Source: CAZSLO01 sp964608025
GTDB taxonomy: Bacteria > Chloroflexota > Dehalococcoidia > Lucifugimonadales > CAJWER01
DNA length: 64,000 nucleotides
Assembly: GCA_964608025.1 (NCBI GenBank)
Contig: CAZSLO010000022.1
Span: 1 to 64,000, forward strand
Reading direction: 5' to 3'
Translations under genes and position numbers: made by a program
Shown here: positions 52,029 through 60,029 of the stretch, piece after piece
Position numbering within the stretch: the stretch's first letter is position 1
Layout: every line of letters starts with the position of its first letter
The notes under the pieces: generated by a model
Seen by the model: the letters and a program-made list of their open reading frames with translations, nothing else
The model's database searches: none
Told to the model about the DNA's origin: nothing

Positions 52029-54610
52029 TACGTTTTCGCCTGGCCAGCAACTCCAACTGGTATCAGACGTCTCAAAGCCCGTCCTACCAAGGCCACCCGT
52101 ACCGTTTTCCATTCTTGACTTAGCTCTTCAACCAATTCGGCATCCGGTTGGCGATTGCCGTACCTCCCTGCCGCGAATGCAGTAGCCACTGCTAATGCGC
52201 TTGAAGCTATACCTGGCATGTAGCGGCCAATAATTTTCCCGTATTCGATAGGAGTTTGAAAGGAACGCATTGGTAATCCAGTCAAAGTTCCAAGCCTACA
52301 CATCTTCACATATAGTATCTCGGGAGATGGGGATCCTGAGAACGCGTACACCCAAGTCGCCCAGATGGAAAAAACCATCATCGCAACAATCCCTATTATG
52401 GCCATCAGTAACCAAGTAATTTCAATTCCAGGTGCAGTTGCTGACAATTCATTCTGTCGGTTATCCCGATCCCTATCATCAATGCAATCCTCGTCTTGTT
52501 GCATAAAAGCCACGTCCTCACCAACAATTCCCAGACAAGGATCTTCCTCTACAGGGTTTCCTGCGCCCTCATCAGGCTGCTCAGAAGTACTAGGTTCTAC
52601 TACTTCTGGAACCAAGGGCTCCCCTCTAGGTTGAAGAGGCCAGGCCGGGGTCGGCTCGAAATCTATCCAACCGTGGCCCGGAAAGTAAACTTGAACCCAT
52701 ACATGGCTATCCGAATCCCTGACCGCACGAAATTCACTATGCTCCTGTTTCTCTCCAGGAGCATAGCCCCCGGCGAGTCGAGCAGGCACCCCAACGGTTC
52801 GCATCATCACTGCCATAGCGGAAGCATAGTAATCACTATATCCAGTGCGGGAGGCAAATAGGAAATGATCAACGCCGTCTGAATTTGGTGGTGGCCCATC
52901 TATATCCTGTGAGTATTCGAAAACATCGCTTCTTAGAAAATCTTGTATTACCAAGGCCTTATCCATTGGGTTAGTTGTGCCCTCGGTAGCTCTTTTAGCA
53001 AGGTCGCGTACCCGTTGAGGTAGTTCGGCCGGAAGCTGAAGATAGTGGTCTTTCAGGTAACCACTATAATTAGAAGAAGATTCGCGTAATTCCTCTACCG
53101 TTGCAAGAGAAACATAGCTACGGGTGGCGTAGGCATCACCCTCCTTCAGTCGGTTTTGGGTGCGCCATCCAACCACGTCTGGGATCGTAGGTTCTTTTCG
53201 AGATATCGTAACGGTATCGATCCGGTCCCTATCCGTATCTTGTATTCCCGGTGAAACGCTGATCAAAGACAGGTCTCCTGGTAAATTCCGTACGATTTCT
53301 GCCTCAACAAAAACGGTTTTTAAGGGTATTAGAAGTGACCTTAGTTCTTGGGCAACATTTTTCACATCGTCTGGGAGCCCTTGGTCATTAAGAGGGTCCT
53401 CAATTTCTATCGTAAATGTCTTAGGCTTCAGGGTTTCTGCAATTGCCCCACGACTAATCCATTCTATATTTCCACCGGCCCAAAGATTATTGGTTTCAAA
53501 CTGGACTACAATCGAATGGGTGTCCTCAATTCTTCTAAACGATTCTTGCGGAGGAGGGGGCAGTTGATCAATTCCTACTGCCAAATTTTGACTATCCCCA
53601 GCTATCCATCCTTGAGGCGTATATTGGCTATAAGTCCTATTGAGCCAATACGCTGGATGCTTCGAACGTGCCTGCATTACTACCTCGCCTCCCAGCGATA
53701 TGGTTCCCTTGAATGGCAAGGTATCTCCAAAATACCGACCGGCTACGTCTTTACGTGACGCGATCGGAGAAAAGAGCCGCGCAAATTCATCCTCGATGTT
53801 GGATATCGGGGACCTAGCTGTGTTCCATGCATCTACAGCCGTCCGCCAGACCAAGACGTTTACTGGAAAAAGAGACGTCACCAACAATATCAGTAGGCAC
53901 AAAACTACGCTGGCCTGCACAGAAATCCATCTTCCATTATTGGTGATTCGGAATTTCCCAGTCCCCCATTCACGAAGTCGTTGCACATGCGTGATACGTG
54001 CCACGAGTAACATCGCCAAGAAGATAAATGCAAAGAACCTAGTGTCATATCCATCGGGCATGAAGCTGAGGTTTGTCAATATTGCTACACCACTCAACAC
54101 CAAGCCTACCCATAGATTGTTCGATCTGAAAAGAAACCAAGTGCTGACATATCCGAGAAGCCAGCTTGCACTGAGCAATGTGATGGAAAAAGGAAGTAAA
54201 TCGGTACTAATTCCCCCAGATGTCGCAGCTACATACCAGAGGTTCAATCTCATCCAGGTTTCGGAGGCAGCGTCAATAAAGCCAGTCGTTCCAGCCAAAG
54301 AGGTTGCATACCATAGAACCATTGCAAACCCTAGAGCCAAACCAATCATATGCAGTATGGGTGCTGGCAAACGTATCTTAGACAGAATCAGCCCGGTAAA
54401 ACTGGAACACAGGATCAGTACCATGAGACCAGGAGTTTCTACCCACTCCGACTCAATAACAGAATATCCTGTAATTGCAACAGCGCCCAGAATCAGCAGA
54501 AACGAATCCCACCCCTGGCTAGGTGTGTATCTCGCGAAGAATCGAAATACAGGACTCCGCTCTGTTGTATCGTTCATATCTCGCCGGGATAGCACTGATG
54601 CTTCTGTCAT
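52028..54610 (-). CDS. TgpA-like membrane protein with transglutaminase core lacking the catalytic Cys
   Basis: 860 residues. N-terminal part with six or more membrane helices (WDSFLLILGAVAITGYSVIE; STDLLPFSITLLSASWLLGY), a large extracytoplasmic domain, a transglutaminase core at about 580-660, then another membrane helix (EITWLLMAIIGIVAMMVFSI) and a C-terminal DUF4129-like part. The core reads TGYSDYYASAMAVMMRTVGV, PARLAGGYAPGE and DSDSHVWVQVYFPGHGW. The usual catalytic Cys (GYCDYYA) is Ser592 here (AGT codon); His636 is kept. It is third in the moxR-DUF58-tgpA operon, which is linked to envelope or surface-protein maturation in other bacteria. Activity as a transglutaminase or protease is doubtful. 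Confidence 0.88.
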   Translation of the reverse strand: MTEASVLSRRDMNDTTERSPVFRFFARYTPSQGWDSFLLILGAVAITGYSVIESEWVETPGLMVLILCSSFTGLILSKIRLPAPILHMIGLALGFAMVLWYATSLAGTTGFIDAASETWMRLNLWYVAATSGGISTDLLPFSITLLSASWLLGYVSTWFLFRSNNLWVGLVLSGVAILTNLSFMPDGYDTRFFAFIFLAMLLVARITHVQRLREWGTGKFRITNNGRWISVQASVVLCLLILLVTSLFPVNVLVWRTAVDAWNTARSPISNIEDEFARLFSPIASRKDVAGRYFGDTLPFKGTISLGGEVVMQARSKHPAYWLNRTYSQYTPQGWIAGDSQNLAVGIDQLPPPPQESFRRIEDTHSIVVQFETNNLWAGGNIEWISRGAIAETLKPKTFTIEIEDPLNDQGLPDDVKNVAQELRSLLIPLKTVFVEAEIVRNLPGDLSLISVSPGIQDTDRDRIDTVTISRKEPTIPDVVGWRTQNRLKEGDAYATRSYVSLATVEELRESSSNYSGYLKDHYLQLPAELPQRVRDLAKRATEGTTNPMDKALVIQDFLRSDVFEYSQDIDGPPPNSDGVDHFLFASRTGYSDYYASAMAVMMRTVGVPARLAGGYAPGEKQEHSEFRAVRDSDSHVWVQVYFPGHGWIDFEPTPAWPLQPRGEPLVPEVVEPSTSEQPDEGAGNPVEEDPCLGIVGEDVAFMQQDEDCIDDRDRDNRQNELSATAPGIEITWLLMAIIGIVAMMVFSIWATWVYAFSGSPSPEILYVKMCRLGTLTGLPMRSFQTPIEYGKIIGRYMPGIASSALAVATAFAAGRYGNRQPDAELVEELSQEWKTVRVALVGRALRRLIPVGVAGQAKT

Positions 54611-54639
54611 ATTAATACCGTGGCGACCCTTTTCGTCCG

Positions 54640-55881
54640 TTACCGTTGCGATATCCTATCCCACCTATCACTACTTAAAGCCGTTGAGATATCGTCACCC
54701 TTTTTGACCACATAGGCTGCAATACCACCATCGGCTAGCGGGCCAAGAACTTCCAAAGTGTTAAAAGGCGCCCCAAAAGACGCCGCGTCTACCAAAACCA
54801 CGACCAACTTAACACCCTTTCTGGCAAGTGCTATCAAAGCCGTAGTCCAATCCACGCGTGGAGACGAAGTAACGACGATAACAGTACTCAGATGGGTCCA
54901 CAGGGTTTCATCTTTTGGAAGGGCTTCCTCCAGCGATACGCCTCCCTCAGCCTTGCTGAGTGCTAGGTACTGCATTACCCGTTCAAGTTGGCCGGTCCCT
55001 GTCTCCGCTGAAAGAAAATATCGTTTATCACCGTAGGCGATAAGCCCGACCGGAAGATTAGCCTCGAGATATCTCTTCGCCAGAGATGCTCCAATAGACA
55101 CAGCGTACTCATCAGTGCTGTCTTCGAATTCACCTATATGGATATCTTTCTCTAAATCAACCAGAACCCAGACCTCTGCAGCACGCCCAAGGTCAAATTC
55201 TTTGGACATTAGCTTGCCCATTTTGGCTGAACTAGCCCAGTGAACCCGGCTAAGGCTATCACCAGAAGAATAGTCTCTTACAGACGAGGCATGGGGTGTA
55301 ACTGTATGGCTCCGCCTACGTACCGAACTATCCCCACTGATATCTGCTGGCGGAATTTCGAATTCCATCACATTGTAAGTTCGCGGGAAAACAATGACGT
55401 TCCGCGGGTCACCAAAACGTCTCTCCCGCCTGAAAAGTCCGAACGGGTCTCCATTAGCGATTTCTACAGATCCTACAGAATAAGAACCTCTTTTCCTCGC
55501 TTTGATAGCTGATGGCCATGTCTGTGACGCGTTCCCATATAAACTAACTACCGTGCCCCCATAGTGCCCAGGCATATCAGTGAGATCTCTGACCTCAAGG
55601 GAGTGTTTAGGAATTTGGCTAGTATTCTTAACGAAGATTTCTTCTATGAATGAATCTCCTACCTCGACCTGGCCAGTAGCGCATTCTGCACTTGCATCAA
55701 TATTACGCATAGAAAGCCAATTCCAGATATAGCCGAAAAGTACAGTACCAACCAGGAGATATAGCAGCCTGTAAAAAAGTCCAAACCCAGTGGCCATCCC
55801 TGTTACTGTGGTAACAAAAGCCAGGGCCAGTATTAGATAGAATCTAGCTCTAGGACGGACCTTGAAATTATTCCACATCAT
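54640..55881 (-). CDS. DUF58 domain protein
   Basis: 413 residues. Two N-terminal membrane helices (RFYLILALAFVTTVTGMATG; RLLYLLVGTVLFGYIWNWL), a beta-rich middle domain, then the DUF58 signature DYSSGDSLSRVHWASSAKMG with a following VWA-like fold (VWVLVDLEKDIHIGEFEDST). DUF58 proteins accompany MoxR ATPases and are thought to act as their adaptor or target. The start codon overlaps the moxR stop by four bases (55878-55881) and tgpA follows after 29 bp, so the operon order is moxR-DUF58-tgpA-ogt. Confidence 0.88.
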   Translation of the reverse strand: MMWNNFKVRPRARFYLILALAFVTTVTGMATGFGLFYRLLYLLVGTVLFGYIWNWLSMRNIDASAECATGQVEVGDSFIEEIFVKNTSQIPKHSLEVRDLTDMPGHYGGTVVSLYGNASQTWPSAIKARKRGSYSVGSVEIANGDPFGLFRRERRFGDPRNVIVFPRTYNVMEFEIPPADISGDSSVRRRSHTVTPHASSVRDYSSGDSLSRVHWASSAKMGKLMSKEFDLGRAAEVWVLVDLEKDIHIGEFEDSTDEYAVSIGASLAKRYLEANLPVGLIAYGDKRYFLSAETGTGQLERVMQYLALSKAEGGVSLEEALPKDETLWTHLSTVIVVTSSPRVDWTTALIALARKGVKLVVVLVDAASFGAPFNTLEVLGPLADGGIAAYVVKKGDDISTALSSDRWDRISQR

Positions 55882-56849
55882 CCCCTAAACCAGCCTCGCG
55901 ACTGGGCCCCAGGAACGTCTAATCGATCCACCAGATTCTCTATGATCTCTTCTGGGGTAATACCTCGCATCCGTGCAGGTGCGGCGGCGATAATCCTGTG
56001 AGCCAGCATAGGCACAGCTAATTCCTTAACATCGTCCGGTAGTACATAGTCCCTACCCCGGATCATCGCAAGCGCCTGCGCACCTCTAAACAAAGACAAC
56101 GATCCCCGAGGTGAACTGCCTAAAGATATGTCTTCATGATCCCGAGTAGCCGCGACGACCGTGACAATATACTGGCGTATCAGATCATCAACATATATCC
56201 CTTTCACAGATTCCTGAATCTTGACGATTTCAGCTCCAGTAGCAACCGCAGCCAAGGCTTCGATCGGGTGGGCTAGTTCTTGTTTATCAACGATTGCTCG
56301 TTCTTCCTCCAAAGTCGGGTAGCCTAGCGTGATTTTTAGAAAAAAGCGGTCGAGTTGTGCCTCAGGCAACGGGAAGGTTCCCTCATACTCTATCGGATTC
56401 TGTGTGGCCATCACGATAAATGGCCTCGGGAGTGAATGAGTCACCCCCTCTACAGTAACTTGTCTCTCATCCATAGCCTCGAGCAGCGCTGATTGGGTTT
56501 TCGGAGTCGCTCTATTTATCTCATCGGCCAAGACAATTTGAGCCATCACAGGGCCTGACTTAAATTCGAAGTTCCCGGACTTCTGGTTATAAATAGAAAC
56601 CCCACTAATATCACTAGGAAGTAAATCCGGGGTAAATTGAATTCGGCTGTAATCACAACTAGTCGATTTAGCCAAACTACGTGCAAGCATGGTCTTGCCG
56701 ACGCCAGGTACATCTTCTATCAATATGTGTCCCTGGCAGATTAAAGCAACTACTGCAAGTTCAATAGCCGATTCTTTGCCAATAATTACTCTCTTAACAT
56801 TCTCAACAATCTGGTTTGCGTCATCCGTAGATAATTCAATGACCTGCAA
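55878..56849 (-). CDS. MoxR-family AAA+ ATPase
   Basis: Chaperone-like ATPase, 323 residues. Walker A EDVPGVGKTM at 45-54; Walker B and the following DEINRATPKTQSALLEAMDE; sensor I VMATQNPIEYEGTFPLPEAQ; arginine finger region in QLDRFFLK; C-terminal lid GSSPRGSLSLFRGAQALAM. All catalytic residues look intact. The start is TTG at 56849 with AAGGAG eight bases upstream. First gene of the operon with DUF58, TgpA-like and methyltransferase genes. Confidence 0.93.
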   Translation of the reverse strand: MQVIELSTDDANQIVENVKRVIIGKESAIELAVVALICQGHILIEDVPGVGKTMLARSLAKSTSCDYSRIQFTPDLLPSDISGVSIYNQKSGNFEFKSGPVMAQIVLADEINRATPKTQSALLEAMDERQVTVEGVTHSLPRPFIVMATQNPIEYEGTFPLPEAQLDRFFLKITLGYPTLEEERAIVDKQELAHPIEALAAVATGAEIVKIQESVKGIYVDDLIRQYIVTVVAATRDHEDISLGSSPRGSLSLFRGAQALAMIRGRDYVLPDDVKELAVPMLAHRIIAAAPARMRGITPEEIIENLVDRLDVPGAQSRGWFRG

Positions 56850-57316
56850 TTTAACGCTCCTTGTTGAACCAGATCAGTTATAGTCCTATAAACCTAGAGA
56901 CCAGTGTCCCGTTCAACGAATAATTCATACTATATGTGGGATTTCAAATTTTACCGGCCTAGCCACGATAGGAGGCCATCCCGTATGTGGTGCACATACT
57001 ATCCAATAATCAACCTATGTGTCGAGCCACAGTGAAGCTCTTGTTGGTAAGCTATCCATATCAACATCCTGGGGCAAAATTAATAGGGAGACAGAACTAC
57101 CTAGAGCCAACCTGTCCATAGTCGATGCCGAACATTTTCGGCGTTCTTAACCTATACAGTCTAATTGTCCTCTAACATCCACCGTGCCAGAATCAATCCC
57201 TTGATACCGTAGATACATAATTGATACTGACGCGTATTCACCATTAATAGCCCAAATCAAGAAATCCAAGCGATCTTATACCACTTGTTCGAATGGAGGT
57301 TCTTGGGAGAGTAAAG
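56850..57316. other. Intergenic region between moxR and tRNA-Pro
   Basis: About 470 bases without a supported gene. It contains a perfect inverted repeat GTATGTG (56983-56989) / CACATAC (56993-56999) with a three-base centre, about 135 bases upstream of moxR. It also has a small hairpin GCCGAA (57127-57132) / TTCGGC (57137-57142). No terminator with a U-run follows the tRNA. Confidence 0.5.
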
Positions 57317-57392
57317 TGGTCGGGGTGACTGGACTTGAACCAGCGACCTCGTCGTCCCAAACGACGCGCGCTTCCAACTGCGCCACACCCCG
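57317..57392 (-). tRNA. tRNA-Pro (anticodon TGG)
   Basis: Minus-strand cloverleaf: acceptor CGGGGTG/CACCCCG, D arm GCGC..GCGC, anticodon stem CGTCG/CGACG with loop TTTGGGA (anticodon TGG, reads CCN/CCA), T arm GCTGG TTCAAGT CCAGT. The discriminator is A and CCA is encoded (57319-57317). It is 76 nt including CCA. Confidence 0.96.
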
Positions 57393-57403
57393 ACATGACT
57401 CAA

Positions 57404-57433
57404 ATGATAAGACCTTCCGCACAAGATTAACAA
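57404..57433 (-). promoter_or_regulatory. Promoter of tRNA-Pro
   Basis: Minus-strand TTGTTA (57433-57428) and TATCAT (57409-57404) are 18 bp apart. The -10 ends 11 bases before the tRNA 5' end. Confidence 0.55.
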
Positions 57434-57588
57434 CCACCTTTACCCTATCATCACAGCCGTTGTATATAAATATCTCCTATAAAATCGACATTTCTTGAAC
57501 GACTCCCTATAAAAGAACCAAGAAGAATTTGACCCCAACATATCCTGCCAATAAAATCTGATGAACTCTTAAACTAGGATTTTTACTG

Positions 57589-58455
57589 ATGCCAACAGTG
57601 GGCGACGGCAATTTTACCTATGAACCAGTTCCGTTCTGGCCAAATATGCCGAAATATTGGGCCCTCGGAATGGCTTCAGATGGCGCAGTAAATTCGCGGG
57701 ACGAAGTCCATATATTCAGCCGTGGCATTCACCCAGTAACCATCTGGGACATCTCCGGTAATTTCATATCCTCTTGGGGTGAAGGTCAATTTTCGGCCAA
57801 TCCCCATGGTATTTATATAGCACCGAACGACAATATCTGGCTGGTTGATCGGGATTATCACATTGCGACGGAATACACACCATCAGGCCAAGCCCTCAGA
57901 ACACTTGGGGAAAAATTAGCACCATCGCCTTCCTTTATAGGCCAACCATTCAATATGCCATCTGGAATAGCGATCGCACCCGATGGGAACATATTCGTAT
58001 CCGACGGCTATGGAGGCCACCGTGTCCATAAATTCAGCGCCGACGGGAAATTGATGCTCTCCTGGGGTCGACAGGGAACTGGCCCAGGAGAGTTTGCGCT
58101 GCTTCACAACATATGGGTCGACAGCCGCAACAGGGTACTTATCTGTGACCGCGAAAACCACCGTATTCAGATCTTTGATGAAATCGGCAACTTTCTATGC
58201 GAATGGACTGATTTAGTCGCGCCAGGCGACATATGGATCAAAGAAGACATCGTACACGTTATAGAACAGGGCGACGGCTGTGCAGTAAGCTTGTGGTCAC
58301 TAGACGGGGAATTGATAACCCGTTGGAAAGGTAATCAAGGCCCTGGCACCGGCACTATGACCGATGGTCACGGTATATGTGTGGATTCAGAGGGGAACAT
58401 CTACGTGACTGAAATTGGTAACGCACAGAGAGTGCAAAAGTTCCAAAAGATCTAA
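57589..58455 (+). CDS. NHL-repeat six-bladed beta-propeller protein
   Basis: 288 residues with repeated NHL units: PVTIWDISGNFISSWGEGQF, ANPHGIYIAPNDNIWLVDRD, MPSGIAIAPDGNIFVSDGYG, GHRVHKFSADGKLMLSWGRQ, LHNIWVDSRNRVLICDREN, HRIQIFDEIGNFLCEW and GHGICVDSEGNIYVTEIGN. It is similar to peptidyl-hydroxyglycine lyase-like and other NHL proteins. There is no signal peptide, so it is cytoplasmic. Function (lactonase, lyase or scaffold) is not determined. It is monocistronic. Confidence 0.8.
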   Translation: MPTVGDGNFTYEPVPFWPNMPKYWALGMASDGAVNSRDEVHIFSRGIHPVTIWDISGNFISSWGEGQFSANPHGIYIAPNDNIWLVDRDYHIATEYTPSGQALRTLGEKLAPSPSFIGQPFNMPSGIAIAPDGNIFVSDGYGGHRVHKFSADGKLMLSWGRQGTGPGEFALLHNIWVDSRNRVLICDRENHRIQIFDEIGNFLCEWTDLVAPGDIWIKEDIVHVIEQGDGCAVSLWSLDGELITRWKGNQGPGTGTMTDGHGICVDSEGNIYVTEIGNAQRVQKFQKI

Positions 58456-58667
58456 GTTCCGTTATTTCTTCATCCCACTTTCCAACTAACTTTCATTCCA
58501 AGCCGGACATATGGCCAATCGGAATAATAATCTTGGGAAATCCATCTATCCTATCGTCAACTAATAACTCGGTCTCTCGTCTTGGAGATTCCGCGGAAAG
58601 TTCTTAATCTAGTCAGATTTTTATGATCACCGAGCCAGCTATGAACATCAAGTGTAGTACAGATGTA

Positions 58668-59039
58668 TCAACATAAAATAACGTCTTTCTTCTCAGCTAA
58701 CCACAAGAACGGCTCACCCCACTGGCCTGGGTTATCAAGATCCCAGTCTTGTCTGTTAGTTGAAGGCCTCATTCGCACACCCCAGTCTCCTCCAATGATA
58801 ATATATGCCTCTGCCTGACCAGAGTCTGAAACAGGTGCGTACATCGCGGAGCAAGGTATGCCACCATTATCACTGGACCATCCAGTGACATCGAATATTT
58901 CCTGTTTTCTCCCAGGTTCTAATAACCAAACCTGCTTGACTAAAACCAGTTTGTCCCGTGCTTCGAAAACTTGCAGAGGCATGTACTCACAGTTTTCATT
59001 TTCTTCTACCTCCACATAAATCGACGTTACTGACGCCAC
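58668..59039 (-). CDS. Small uncharacterised protein co-transcribed with fabI
   Basis: 123 residues, acidic, beta-rich, no membrane helix or signal: IYVEVEENENCEYMPLQVFE, then KLVLVKQVWLLEPGRKQEIF and IIIGGDWGVRMRPSTNRQDW. The ATG is two bases after the fabI stop, so it is almost certainly in the same transcript and coupled. I do not recognise the family. A role linked to lipid synthesis is suggested only by position. Confidence 0.65.
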   Translation of the reverse strand: MASVTSIYVEVEENENCEYMPLQVFEARDKLVLVKQVWLLEPGRKQEIFDVTGWSSDNGGIPCSAMYAPVSDSGQAEAYIIIGGDWGVRMRPSTNRQDWDLDNPGQWGEPFLWLAEKKDVILC

Positions 59040-59041
59040 GC

Positions 59042-59818
59042 TTAAATCCCCATTATGCTATAGCCAGTGTCGACATGAATAATCTGGCCGGTAACGCCAC
59101 TAGACAAGTCACTGGACAGGTATAGTGCTGTCTTTGCTACCTCGTCTACAGTGATGTTGCGTCCCATCGGTGATCGCTCCGCATGAATACGCTTCATGTC
59201 ACGATAGTTGCTGATAACTCGGGAAGATAATGTGTCTAAAGGACCAGCTGAAATTGCATTCACCCTAACATTTCTCTCTCCCAAATCAGATGCTAGTTGT
59301 TTTACTTCGTTTTCAAGCGCTGCCTTAGCCGTTCCCATAACATTGTACCCAGGAAAAACACGCTCAGAGGCCTGAAATGTCATCGCCAAAATATTTCCCC
59401 CGTCTGATCCCATCAACGGGATTCCATATCGAGCTATGGGAATGAGTGAGTAAGCGCTTACATCTAATGCCATCCGGAATCCTTCCCTCCCAGTATCCAT
59501 AAACGGGCCCCCCAGATCATTCCTGTCCGCATAGGCAATACTGTGGACTATGAGATCGAGTCTGTCCATCTCGTTCCCTATCTGTTCATAGGCTTTGTCC
59601 ACATTCCCATCTTCGCTCACATCGCACTCTACTAAGACAGCATCTCCCCAAGGCTCCACTAATTTGGAGACTGTATCTCTAACACGTTGATTCTGATATG
59701 CGATAGCGAGTCTTGCCCCTGCGTCATGTAGAATCTGTGCTATCGACCAAGCAATGCTCCGGTGGTTGGCAACCCCGAAAATAACGCCTGTTTTTCCCTC
59801 TAGATCTATCGGGTACAT
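59042..59818 (-). CDS. fabI: Enoyl-[acyl-carrier-protein] reductase FabI
   Basis: Last reductive step of each fatty-acid elongation cycle. SDR fold with GVIFGVANHRSIAWSIAQIL (NADH-binding motif of FabI), VHSIAYADRNDLGGPFMDT, active-site Tyr158 and Lys165 in PGYNVMGTAKAALE, and VRVNAISAGPLDTLSS. The position of E. coli Tyr146 is Phe148 here, as in mycobacterial InhA (Phe149). 258 residues. GGAGG precedes the ATG. It is divergent from the SDR-folC-fabF operon behind facing promoters. Confidence 0.94.
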   Translation of the reverse strand: MYPIDLEGKTGVIFGVANHRSIAWSIAQILHDAGARLAIAYQNQRVRDTVSKLVEPWGDAVLVECDVSEDGNVDKAYEQIGNEMDRLDLIVHSIAYADRNDLGGPFMDTGREGFRMALDVSAYSLIPIARYGIPLMGSDGGNILAMTFQASERVFPGYNVMGTAKAALENEVKQLASDLGERNVRVNAISAGPLDTLSSRVISNYRDMKRIHAERSPMGRNITVDEVAKTALYLSSDLSSGVTGQIIHVDTGYSIMGI

Positions 59819-59883
59819 CTATCCCTCCAAAATTTCCATGTAGCTCTATCTGCAGGTCCCTCGATTCTGAGGTCCCAAAACTC

Positions 59884-59903
59884 TCATGCTCCCCTCAGCA
59901 TGA
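59884..59903 (-). promoter_or_regulatory. Inverted repeat in the fabI leader
   Basis: TCATGCT (59884-59890) and AGCATGA (59897-59903) with a six-base spacer, within the predicted fabI 5' leader. It could be a regulator site or an RNA hairpin. Confidence 0.35.
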
Positions 59904-59925
59904 TCCCAAACTCTTGAACGCTGGG

Positions 59926-59953
59926 AGTGTATCAGGACACTTCGGGGTGTCAA
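59926..59953 (-). promoter_or_regulatory. Promoter of fabI
   Basis: Minus-strand TTGACA (59953-59948) and TACACT (59931-59926) are 16 bp apart. The predicted start is near 59919, about 100 bases upstream of the fabI ATG. Confidence 0.6.
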
Positions 59954-59968
59954 CTAGATGTTTGACAC
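59947..59968. promoter_or_regulatory. Inverted repeat joining the two divergent -35 boxes
   Basis: GTGTCAA (59947-59953) and TTGACAC (59962-59968) with an eight-base spacer. Each arm is the -35 box of one of the two divergent promoters, so a dimeric protein bound here would control both lipid operons. Confidence 0.5.
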
Positions 59969-59990
59969 TCTTGCAACCCCTTGTTACGCT
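59962..59990 (+). promoter_or_regulatory. Promoter of the SDR-folC-fabF operon
   Basis: TTGACA (59962-59967) and TACGCT (59985-59990, preceded by TG at -2) are 17 bp apart. A separate perfect TATAAT at 59998-60003 lies only 27 bases before the ATG and may be the -10 of a second start, though it lacks a spaced -35. Confidence 0.45.
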
Positions 59991-60029
59991 CGATAAATAT
60001 AATTTCACCCCCATACTCAAGGCGGAAAC

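Noticed and set aside
53640..54707. A 355-codon open frame on the plus strand
   Set aside because: It lies wholly opposite the TgpA-like gene and its neighbour, has the composition of an antisense shadow, no family motif and no ribosome-binding site.
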